DNA of 8,285 nt, from contig CAKOIQ010000025.1 in NCBI GenBank assembly GCA_934086935.1, positions 1 to 8,285 on the forward strand. The letters are read 5' to 3'. The position numbers were made by a program, and so were the translations under genes. Shown piece by piece: positions 1 to 5,325 of this stretch (the first letter of the stretch is position 1; the number at the start of each line of letters is the position of its first letter). Source of the stretch: an uncultured Bacilli bacterium (GTDB lineage Bacteria > Bacillota_I > Bacilli_A > RF39 > UBA660). The notes under the pieces are model-generated. The model was not told the origin of the DNA, ran no database searches, and saw nothing but the letters and a program-made list of their open reading frames with translations.

Positions 1-99
1 TTAATCAGTATGGTTGCTTTAGAAAACGGAACTAAGTTCTCAATTCGTGAAGGTGGACGTACTGTAGGTGCTGGTACTGTAACAGAAATTATTGAATAA
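1..99 (+). CDS. tuf: Elongation factor Tu, C-terminal 32 residues (5' truncated by window edge)
   Basis: This is the reading frame from base 1 to a TAA at 97-99. It ends in the hallmark EF-Tu C-terminus: the residues FSIREGGRTVGAG followed by VTEIIE match the FAIREGGRTVGAGVV-x-KIIE ending of bacterial EF-Tu domain III. EF-Tu is the cytoplasmic GTPase that delivers aminoacyl-tRNA to the ribosome. Only the end of the last beta-barrel domain lies in this window; the GTPase domain, promoter and start are off the left edge. A strong intrinsic terminator follows two bases after the stop, so tuf is the last gene of its transcription unit (in Firmicutes commonly the str operon with fusA; that context is not visible here). 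Confidence 0.96.
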   Translation, partial: LISMVALENGTKFSIREGGRTVGAGTVTEIIE

Positions 100-100
100 T

Positions 101-130
101 AAAAAAGACTCACGCAAGTGAGTTTTTTTT
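101..130 (+). terminator. Intrinsic terminator of tuf
   Basis: The perfect stem ACTCAC (108-113) / GTGAGT (118-123) closes on a GCAA (GNRA-type) tetraloop and is followed by a run of eight T (123-130). An A-run at 101-106 can extend the stem by pairing with the T-run, so it may also work weakly on the opposite strand. It begins two bases after the tuf stop codon. Confidence 0.92.
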
Positions 131-131
131 A

Positions 132-160
132 TTTACTTAAATAATTAAAAATAGTATTAT
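132..160 (+). promoter_or_regulatory. Probable sigma-A promoter of the YitT-family gene
   Basis: TTTACT (132-137) and TATTAT (155-160) are separated by 17 bp, and each matches consensus at four or five of six bases. Transcription would begin near 167, exactly where the Shine-Dalgarno AGGTGAG begins. An alternative -10, TATAAT at 161-166, matches better as a hexamer but has no good -35 and would start transcription inside the ribosome binding site. The promoter starts directly after the tuf terminator T-run. Confidence 0.55.
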
Positions 161-176
161 TATAATAGGTGAGAGT

Positions 177-1076
177 ATGCAGGGATTATTTAATAAAAAT
201 ATTAATATATTAAAATCCATTAATACAAAAAATTTGTTTGTAAGATTTTCATTCTTTTTATTTGCCTGTTTTATATATGCACTTGCCTACAATTTATTTT
301 ATGTTCCAAACGATATTGTAGTTGGGGGAATGAGTGGATTAGCCATAATAATTAAACAATTGATTGGCATGTCACCCACAACATTCTTATACCTAACCAC
401 GGTTATAATACTTATTATTTCATATATATTTTTAGGGAAAAAGGACGCTATCAATACTCTTATTGGATCAGTAACCTTTACAGTTTTAGTTTCATTAACT
501 GAACCATTAGTGAAAATAATAAATATAGAATTTACTAATATGTTTGTTGTAATATTAGTATCATCAATCATGAGAGGATTATCTAATGGAATTATTTTTA
601 GAACTGGTTTTAATACTGGAGGTTCCGATGTTATAGCTGAAGTAGTAAACAAATATTTTAAATTATCAGTAGGTAAATGTAATCATATAGTAAATGCTAT
701 TATTATTATAGTTGGAACTATAATTTTTGGAATTACTAAAACCATTTACTCAGTTATAATTTTAACAATATCATCTAATTTGATCGATGTCGTTATGTTA
801 GGCGTAAACGATAGTAAAATGTGTTATATCAAAAGCAAAAAATGGAAAAATATTAAAAAATTAATAATGAACGAATATCATATTGGAGTAACAGAAATAG
901 GCAGTAAAGGTGGAATTTTTACCAAAGAAGATCCAACCCTTTTCGTAATAATACCTTTTGACTTATATTACGGATTTAAACATTCATTACTAAAAGAAGA
1001 TGAAAATGTTTTTATGGTAGCTCACGATTGTTATGCAGTTAAAGGCGGCTATAAAAAGAAATTTTTACCATTTTAA
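177..1076 (+). CDS. YitT family membrane protein with C-terminal DUF2179 domain
   Basis: This 299-residue integral membrane protein belongs to the YitT family (DUF161 membrane region plus DUF2179), whose biochemical function is not established. Hydrophobic segments lie at about residues 21-41, 69-86, 92-112, 121-140 and 170-208. The signature between the first two helices, NLFYVPNDIVVGGMSG (residues 39-54), and the loop TGFNTGGSD (143-151) are the conserved YitT motifs. From about residue 215 the protein becomes soluble and matches DUF2179 (GVTEIGSKGG near 237, then the FVIIPF strand and the VAHDCYAVKGGYKK ending), a small ferredoxin-like domain that is probably cytoplasmic. Length is normal for the family (about 280-300). 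The ATG at 177 has AGGTGAG at 167-173. It looks monocistronic, between the tuf terminator and an AT-rich hairpin after its stop. The family call is firm; substrate and role are unknown. Confidence 0.93.
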   Translation: MQGLFNKNINILKSINTKNLFVRFSFFLFACFIYALAYNLFYVPNDIVVGGMSGLAIIIKQLIGMSPTTFLYLTTVIILIISYIFLGKKDAINTLIGSVTFTVLVSLTEPLVKIINIEFTNMFVVILVSSIMRGLSNGIIFRTGFNTGGSDVIAEVVNKYFKLSVGKCNHIVNAIIIIVGTIIFGITKTIYSVIILTISSNLIDVVMLGVNDSKMCYIKSKKWKNIKKLIMNEYHIGVTEIGSKGGIFTKEDPTLFVIIPFDLYYGFKHSLLKEDENVFMVAHDCYAVKGGYKKKFLPF

Positions 1077-1100
1077 AGTATATAATTTATATGCTTTTTT
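1075..1100 (+). terminator. Probable AT-rich intrinsic terminator after the YitT-family gene
   Basis: The two arms 1075-1083 and 1089-1097 pair over nine positions, including one G-C and one G-U, around a 5-base loop. The T-run 1095-1100 and further T-rich sequence to about 1110 follow. The stem overlaps the TAA stop and is weak because it is nearly all A-T, so termination may be partial. Confidence 0.5.
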
Positions 1101-1121
1101 ATTTTTATTAAAAACTTATTA

Positions 1122-1130
1122 TGATATAAT
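1122..1130 (+). promoter_or_regulatory. Extended -10 promoter of the AAA+ ATPase gene
   Basis: TG-A-TATAAT is a perfect extended -10 (TATAAT at 1125-1130). The -35 region (TTTTTA at 1102-1107, 17-bp spacing) is poor, as expected when the TGN element compensates. Transcription would start near 1137, about 16 bases before the ATG. AAGAGTGAT at 1141-1149 serves as the ribosome binding site. Confidence 0.7.
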
Positions 1131-1152
1131 AAAAGAATGAAAGAGTGATACC

Positions 1153-2160
1153 ATGGAAGAAATAGAAAAATTAGATATGATAGATAATTCTTCAAATACC
1201 GAAGTTTTAGATATGTCTACACCTAACGTTCAACCTACAAAGCATAGATTAAGTATAATTGAAACATATGGAGAAAACCTAAGTTCCAAAACGTTTATAA
1301 CCGATCCAGCTATAGGCAGGGAACAAGAAATTAATGAAATGATTTTAGCCTTAATAACTCCAGATAAAAGTGCTTTATTGGTAGGTAAACCAGGTATTGG
1401 TAAAACTGCAATAGTTGAAGGATTAGGATATCGAATCAACAATGGACAAGCTCCTAATGCTTTAAAAGGATGGAACATCATTAAAATAAATATTCCTTCC
1501 CTTTTAGGTAATAGTAAAACCGAAGATGGAAATACTGAATCAAGATTACAATTATTACTACAAGAACTAAAAGAATTAGATCACACAATATTATTTATCG
1601 ATGAAGTGCATCTTTTGGTTAATAAAGCAGCGTCAAACAATGGAATCGATTTTGCCAACATGTTAAAACCATTTTTAGATAGAGGTACTATAAAAATGAT
1701 TGGCGCAACTACAACAGAAGAATATGAAGCATATATTTTAAGAGATAGAGCATTTTTAAGAAGATTTATTAAAATAGATATTGCTGAAGCTGATGAAGCA
1801 ACAGTAGTAAAAATACTAATGGGAACATATCCTAAATTTGAAAAGAAAATGGGATTAAAATTAGCGTACACAGATTTTCAAAAAGAACAAATTTTTAAAT
1901 TTTTAGTAAGTGCTACAAGTGAATATAAAAGAGTATATGAAATGCAAAGTCGTTATCCAGATATAACATTAACATTACTAGCCAATGCTTTTAGTTATGC
2001 ACTATTTGAAAATTCAAGTGAAGTAAAACTATCTCATATATATAAAGCATTATGTAATTTTAAAGGAATATATCCTGATGCTAAAGTAAAAGAAATAGCT
2101 AAATTTAAAGAAACATTTGCAGATTGGTTAGCACAAGAAAATGCAAATTTAGATGCATAA
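1153..2160 (+). CDS. Stand-alone ClpA/B/C D1-like AAA+ ATPase
   Basis: This 335-residue cytoplasmic ATPase matches the first ATPase domain of Clp/Hsp100 proteins. An unstructured lead of about 35 residues precedes the Clp entry motif (ETYGENL near 37-43, then DPAIGREQEI at 51-60). Walker A is GKPGIGKT (78-85), Walker B ILFIDE (146-151), sensor 1 IGATT (183-187), the arginine finger pair RR is at 203-204, and RYPDITLTLLANA (267-279) matches the Clp RYLPDKAIDLIDEA small-domain motif. All catalytic elements are therefore present. Missing are the Clp N-domain, the ClpB middle coiled coil, the whole second ATPase domain and any ClpP-docking loop. The pore loop, normally GAKYRGEFEERL, reads GNSKTEDGNTESRL (119-132 region) with no aromatic residue. 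It is probably an ATP-driven oligomer, but classical substrate threading is doubtful. The substrate is unknown. It has its own promoter and converges on an unrecognised helical protein. The AAA+ class is certain; the role is not. Confidence 0.88.
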   Translation: MEEIEKLDMIDNSSNTEVLDMSTPNVQPTKHRLSIIETYGENLSSKTFITDPAIGREQEINEMILALITPDKSALLVGKPGIGKTAIVEGLGYRINNGQAPNALKGWNIIKINIPSLLGNSKTEDGNTESRLQLLLQELKELDHTILFIDEVHLLVNKAASNNGIDFANMLKPFLDRGTIKMIGATTTEEYEAYILRDRAFLRRFIKIDIAEADEATVVKILMGTYPKFEKKMGLKLAYTDFQKEQIFKFLVSATSEYKRVYEMQSRYPDITLTLLANAFSYALFENSSEVKLSHIYKALCNFKGIYPDAKVKEIAKFKETFADWLAQENANLDA

Positions 2161-2186
2161 AAAAATTCGGATTAAACCGAATTTTT
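2161..2186. terminator. Bidirectional terminator between the AAA+ gene and the convergent helical-protein gene
   Basis: A perfect 10-bp stem, AAAAATTCGG (2161-2170) / CCGAATTTTT (2177-2186), closes on a 6-base loop. On the plus strand the T-run is five T then ATTTT; on the minus strand it is seven T. It starts one base after the TAA of the AAA+ gene, and its right arm overlaps the TAA of the minus-strand gene (2185-2187), so both convergent transcripts use it. Confidence 0.9.
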
Positions 2187-2661
2187 ATTTTGAAATTTGT
2201 TTACTTAATTCTTTTCTTGCAGTTTGTTCAGCAATATAACAACTAGCTAAGTCAGCTGATACACCAAAAGTTTTAGCGTATTCAGCAACAATATCATCAG
2301 CAAATCTATAAGATTCAGAATTTAAAGCAATATATTCACTAGTAGCTTTAGCTAAATCTGCATTTTCAAAAGCAATACCAATTTCTAACGCTTTTAAAGC
2401 AGCAGGATCATTTTCACTAATAGCCATTGCATTTTCCATAAATTTTTCTTTAGCACTACTTCTAGTGTCACGAATGGCATTATAAATTGTTCTTTCCCCT
2501 TTTTCATTCATAATTGATGGAGTATTTTGTAACTTCCAAATCATACCATCAACCTCTTTGAAAATTGCTTCCCTTTCTTCTACAGTTTTAGCAGCTAATA
2601 AAGCTGAATACATATTTGAAGTCATATTACTAACTTCGTTTAGATAGTCTCTTCTAATCAT
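2185..2661 (-). CDS. Unrecognised Ala-rich all-helical protein
   Basis: I do not recognise this 158-residue protein. It has no signal peptide or membrane segment and is rich in Ala, Glu, Lys and Ser. Almost every stretch looks helical, for example LLAAKTVEEREAIFKEVD near the N-terminus and DPAALKALEIGIAFENADLA in the middle, so a small soluble helical bundle is likely. The only break is a central segment with Asn, Pro and Gly (QNTPSIMNEKGERT). It has a single cysteine near the C-terminus. The start is uncertain: ATG at 2661 is used here, but an in-frame TTG immediately before it (2662-2664) is 7 bases from GGGAGG, against 10 for the ATG. The gene has one of the best promoters in the window. 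It converges on the Clp-like ATPase gene and lies downstream, in the same direction, of the radical SAM gene with no terminator between them, so read-through is possible. It is a real gene of unknown function. Confidence 0.82.
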   Translation of the reverse strand: MIRRDYLNEVSNMTSNMYSALLAAKTVEEREAIFKEVDGMIWKLQNTPSIMNEKGERTIYNAIRDTRSSAKEKFMENAMAISENDPAALKALEIGIAFENADLAKATSEYIALNSESYRFADDIVAEYAKTFGVSADLASCYIAEQTARKELSKQISK

Positions 2662-2671
2662 CAACCTCTAA

Positions 2672-2677
2672 CCTCCC
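2672..2677 (-). promoter_or_regulatory. Ribosome binding site of the helical-protein gene
   Basis: On the minus strand GGGAGG, preceded by AAA, is a near-perfect Shine-Dalgarno. A second partial one (AGAGG) follows it, just before a TTG and then an ATG. The spacing suits either start codon, which is why the start is left open by one codon. Confidence 0.75.
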
Positions 2678-2691
2678 TTTCGTTGTGACAT

Positions 2692-2720
2692 ATAATACAA
2701 CATAAAGATTAAAAAGTCAA
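2692..2720 (-). promoter_or_regulatory. Sigma-A promoter of the helical-protein gene
   Basis: Read on the minus strand, TTGACT (2720-2715) and TATTAT (2697-2692) are separated by exactly 17 bp, matching consensus at five of six bases each. Transcription would start near 2685, about 24 bases before the ATG. This is the best two-hexamer promoter in the window and lies in the short gap after the radical SAM gene. Confidence 0.8.
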
Positions 2721-2727
2721 GTATAAA

Positions 2728-3636
2728 TTAATTATTAACGTCATTTTTATAATCAATACCTTGATAAGCCTTATTATTTTTAAGTATCTTAACCACTCCA
2801 TTAAGAACATTAATTTTATGAATAGCCCATTCTGGAACGATTAAATCTTCCTTTTTAGGATCACCAGTTAATCTATGAATAACAATACTGGGTTTTAATA
2901 ATCTTATTTGTTTATATAAAATATCAATATATTCATCTAATGTTAATAAATGAAATTTATCTTTTTCATAAATATAAGCAAGTAAAGTATTTTTAACTAC
3001 AAATAAATTATGTATTTTAATTCCATCTATATCTAACCTATTTAAATAATTAATATTATCAAGCATCATTTCTTCTGTTTCTCCAGGTAATCCATCAATA
3101 ATATGAACAACAACATTTATATTATTCTTTTTTAATAATTTAACACACTCATCAAAGTTCCTTAAATCATGACCACGATTAATATATCTTAGTGTACTAT
3201 CATGCATTGATTGTAAACCCAATTCAATCGTTAAAAAGGTACGCTTATTAAGATCAATCAAATATTCCAGAATATCTGCACTTATACAATCACTTCTAGT
3301 TCCAATCGATAAACCAATGACATTGCCAAACTTTAAAACAGTTTCAAATCTCTTTCTTAAATTTTCCACACTATCATAAGTATTTGTAAAAGAACCAAAA
3401 TAAGCAATATATTTAGCATTTGGCCATTTCTTTGAAATCATTTTTACTTGATCATAGTATTGTTCTTCAAGAGTTTTATTGCGATCTCCAGCAAATTCAT
3501 TACTTCCTGAACAAAAAATACATCCACCATTCCCACTAACTCTATTAGGACAACTAAAACCACCATCAAATGACAATTTAACAACTTTACATCCAAATTT
3601 CTTTTTATAGAAATCACTTAAATTGTTATAGTACAT
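2728..3636 (-). CDS. Radical SAM protein, TIGR01212 / YhcC-YtqA type
   Basis: This 302-residue cytoplasmic iron-sulfur protein matches the TIGR01212 radical SAM family (E. coli YhcC, about 309 residues; B. subtilis YtqA), related in architecture to Elp3. The N-terminus LSDFYKKKFGCKVVKLSFDGGF leads into the cluster motif C-x9-C-x2-C (Cys29, Cys39, Cys42), which would bind the 4Fe-4S cluster that cleaves S-adenosylmethionine. Other family motifs are IGTRSDC, IELGLQS, the INRGHD segment, IDGLPGE, IKIHNL and HRLTGD. The reaction is not established; the Elp3 resemblance suggests RNA modification, which is inference. The ATG at 3636 is chosen because it gives the family-standard MYYNNLSD start and has GGTGAT upstream. 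The longer frame from GTG 3648 has no ribosome binding site. It is transcribed divergently from the membrane-protein gene with only 60 bp between the two starts. Confidence 0.93.
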   Translation of the reverse strand: MYYNNLSDFYKKKFGCKVVKLSFDGGFSCPNRVSGNGGCIFCSGSNEFAGDRNKTLEEQYYDQVKMISKKWPNAKYIAYFGSFTNTYDSVENLRKRFETVLKFGNVIGLSIGTRSDCISADILEYLIDLNKRTFLTIELGLQSMHDSTLRYINRGHDLRNFDECVKLLKKNNINVVVHIIDGLPGETEEMMLDNINYLNRLDIDGIKIHNLFVVKNTLLAYIYEKDKFHLLTLDEYIDILYKQIRLLKPSIVIHRLTGDPKKEDLIVPEWAIHKINVLNGVVKILKNNKAYQGIDYKNDVNN

Positions 3637-3640
3637 CTCA

Positions 3641-3646
3641 ATCACC
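3641..3646 (-). promoter_or_regulatory. Ribosome binding site that sets the radical SAM start
   Basis: GGTGAT on the minus strand, within AAAAGTGGTGATTGAG, pairs with the 3' end of 16S rRNA and lies 4 bases before the ATG at 3636. It also contains the upstream in-frame GTG at 3645, which argues against that codon as the start. Confidence 0.6.
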
Positions 3647-3653
3647 ACTTTTT

Positions 3654-3662
3654 ATTTTAACA
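3654..3662 (-). promoter_or_regulatory. Extended -10 promoter of the radical SAM gene
   Basis: Read on the minus strand, TG-T-TAAAAT (3662-3654) is an extended -10 with five of six consensus bases. There is no convincing -35. The predicted start near 3647 leaves a leader of about 11 bases, beginning at the ribosome binding site. Confidence 0.55.
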
Positions 3663-3668
3663 CAATTA

Positions 3669-3677
3669 TGTTAATAT
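3669..3677 (+). promoter_or_regulatory. Extended -10 promoter of the membrane-anchored protein gene
   Basis: TG-T-TAATAT (TAATAT at 3672-3677) is an extended -10 with a weak -35 at 3649-3654, which overlaps the -10 of the divergent radical SAM promoter. Transcription would start near 3684, at the first base of the AAGGAGA ribosome binding site. Confidence 0.6.
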
Positions 3678-3683
3678 GTATTT

Positions 3684-3690
3684 AAGGAGA
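3684..3690 (+). promoter_or_regulatory. Ribosome binding site that sets the membrane-protein start
   Basis: AAGGAGA lies 6 bases before the ATG at 3697. The in-frame ATG at 3676 lies upstream of it, inside the -10 box, so it cannot be the start if this promoter is used. Confidence 0.85.
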
Positions 3691-3696
3691 ATATAC

Positions 3697-5277
3697 ATGA
3701 AAAAGAAAATTTTAATAATATTTTTAACTATAATTTTTGGAGGATTATTATATTATATTACTTTACCGGCAATCAATTTAACTAATATTGCTTTTTACAT
3801 ATATGTATTCGCAGTTTTAATATTTTACTCATTTTTAAATATAATGCTAAATTTCAATATTAAAAAAATAAATTTAAGAAATAGAAAACCAAAATTAAAC
3901 ATTTTATATTTAATTCCATTAATTTGTCTAATTATAATTTTAGTAAACATTATTAATTCGCCATTATTTAACTCTAAAAAATATGCTACAAGAATTACAA
4001 TTAATCAAGATAAAAACTTTACAACAGATATTAAAGAAGTTGATTTTACCAAATTACCTTTATTAGATAAAACAAGCAGTCAAAAACTTGGGGATAGAGT
4101 AATGGGACAAATGAGTGACATGGTAAGTCAGTATGATGTTTCCGATTTATATACCCAAATAAATTATAACAATCAAATATTAAGAGTAACACCTTTAGAA
4201 TACGCTTCACCAATTAAATGGTTAACTAACCGTAAAGAAGGAGTTAAAGGATATATTACCGTTGATAGTGTTAATGGAGAAGCTAAATTAACTAGATTAG
4301 AAAAAGGTATGAAGTATCTTCCATCAGGTTTATTTAATGATAATCTTACAAGAGTTTTAAGATTTAAATATCCAACATTAAATTTTGGCGATTATTCATT
4401 TGAAATAGATAATGAAGGAAATCCATACTGGGTAGTACCAGTTATTAAATATCATGGCATTGAACTTAGAGCAGAAGTATCAGGAGTAGTAGTTTTAGAT
4501 GCTATTACCGGTAAAAGTGTTAAATATAATGTTGGTTCAATTCCAACCTGGATTGATATCGCCTATAGTGCTGATTTAATAATTGAACAAGTAGATGATT
4601 GGGGAACGTATCAAGATGGTTTCTTCAATAGTGTTTTTGGTCAAAAAAATGTTGTTAATACAACCGATGGATATAACTATTTAGCTATGAATGATGATAT
4701 TTATCTTTATACAGGATTAACCTCAATTGTAAATGATGAATCAAATTTAGGATTTATTCTAACTAATATGAGAACTAATGAAACATCATTTTATAGTGCA
4801 CCAGGTGCCGAAGAATATTCAGCCATGGCATCTGCTGAAGGAGCAGTTCAACAAATGGGATATAAATCAACATTCCCACTACTTATTAATTTAAACAATA
4901 AACCAACATATCTAGTAAGTTTAAAAGATGCAGCTGGCTTAGTTAAAATGTATGGATTTGTTGATGTCTCAGATTATCAAAAAGTTGTAGTAACAGATTC
5001 TTCTAAAGGAATTGAACAAGCCGCTAAAAATTATTTAGACAAAGATTTTACCGAACAAGATGACACTAAATTAACTGAAAAAGAAATAACAATCAAATCA
5101 ATTAAAACTGCAACAATAGATGGTAATACTTATTATTACTTAATAGACAAAGATAATAATAAGTATAAAGTATCAATCAAAGTAAGCGATAAATTACCAT
5201 ATTTAAAAGCTGATCAATCTATAAAAATCGGTTATTGCCAAGAAACAGAAATAACTATTATTAAAAAGATTTTTTAA
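3697..5277 (+). CDS. Membrane-anchored protein with PepSY-like segments and OB-like C-terminus, function unknown
   Basis: This 526-residue protein starts with the charged MKKK and has three hydrophobic helices, at about 5-22, 31-51 and 68-88. A large hydrophilic domain fills the rest, and its side of the membrane is not certain. Two stretches resemble the closing strand of PepSY domains: GYITVDSVNGEAKL (185-198) and GVVVLDAITGKSVKY (263-277), each a hydrophobic strand, Asp, then an x-x-Gly turn. A conserved-looking middle block (about 366-424: SAPGAEEYSAMASAEGAV, then FPLLINLNNKPTYLVSL, then GFVDV) is not assignable. The tail from about 461 alternates beta strands with DGNTYYY and DKDNNKY turns and could be an OB-like barrel. 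I recognise the general type as a large conserved hypothetical of low-GC Firmicutes but no named function. AAGGAGA at 3684-3690 fixes the ATG at 3697. It is a single-gene unit with its own promoter and terminator. Confidence 0.85.
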   Translation: MKKKILIIFLTIIFGGLLYYITLPAINLTNIAFYIYVFAVLIFYSFLNIMLNFNIKKINLRNRKPKLNILYLIPLICLIIILVNIINSPLFNSKKYATRITINQDKNFTTDIKEVDFTKLPLLDKTSSQKLGDRVMGQMSDMVSQYDVSDLYTQINYNNQILRVTPLEYASPIKWLTNRKEGVKGYITVDSVNGEAKLTRLEKGMKYLPSGLFNDNLTRVLRFKYPTLNFGDYSFEIDNEGNPYWVVPVIKYHGIELRAEVSGVVVLDAITGKSVKYNVGSIPTWIDIAYSADLIIEQVDDWGTYQDGFFNSVFGQKNVVNTTDGYNYLAMNDDIYLYTGLTSIVNDESNLGFILTNMRTNETSFYSAPGAEEYSAMASAEGAVQQMGYKSTFPLLINLNNKPTYLVSLKDAAGLVKMYGFVDVSDYQKVVVTDSSKGIEQAAKNYLDKDFTEQDDTKLTEKEITIKSIKTATIDGNTYYYLIDKDNNKYKVSIKVSDKLPYLKADQSIKIGYCQETEITIIKKIF

Positions 5278-5297
5278 AGGAGATTTCTCCTTTTTTT
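5276..5297 (+). terminator. Intrinsic terminator of the membrane-protein gene
   Basis: The stem AAAGGAG (5276-5282) / CTCCTTT (5287-5293) has a 4-base loop (ATTT) and a run of seven T at 5291-5297. The left arm overlaps the TAA stop, and the -10 of tex begins only two bases after the T-run. Confidence 0.85.
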
Positions 5298-5298
5298 A

Positions 5299-5307
5299 TG
5301 TTATAAT
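5299..5307 (+). promoter_or_regulatory. Extended -10 promoter of tex
   Basis: TG-T-TATAAT is a perfect extended -10 (TATAAT 5302-5307). Any -35 would fall inside the preceding terminator stem (5279-5284) and matches poorly. Transcription would start near 5314, at the start of the GTGAGGT ribosome binding site (5314-5320), giving a leader of about 12 bases. Confidence 0.72.
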
Positions 5308-5325
5308 ATCAAAGTGAGGTAAAAT

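Noticed and set aside
299..652. Minus-strand open frame of 117 codons inside the YitT gene
   Set aside because: It is fully antisense to a clear family member, has no ribosome binding site, and its sequence is the complement of conserved YitT motifs.
1230..1871. Two minus-strand open frames inside the AAA+ gene
   Set aside because: Both are antisense shadows over the Walker A and Walker B regions, with no expression signals or recognisable domains.
3637..3648. Upstream GTG start for the radical SAM protein
   Set aside because: It has no ribosome binding site, overlaps the predicted transcription start, and family members begin at the position matching ATG 3636.
3676..3696. Upstream in-frame ATG for the membrane protein (7 extra residues)
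   Set aside because: It overlaps the -10 box and lies before the AAGGAGA ribosome binding site; ATG 3697 fits both.
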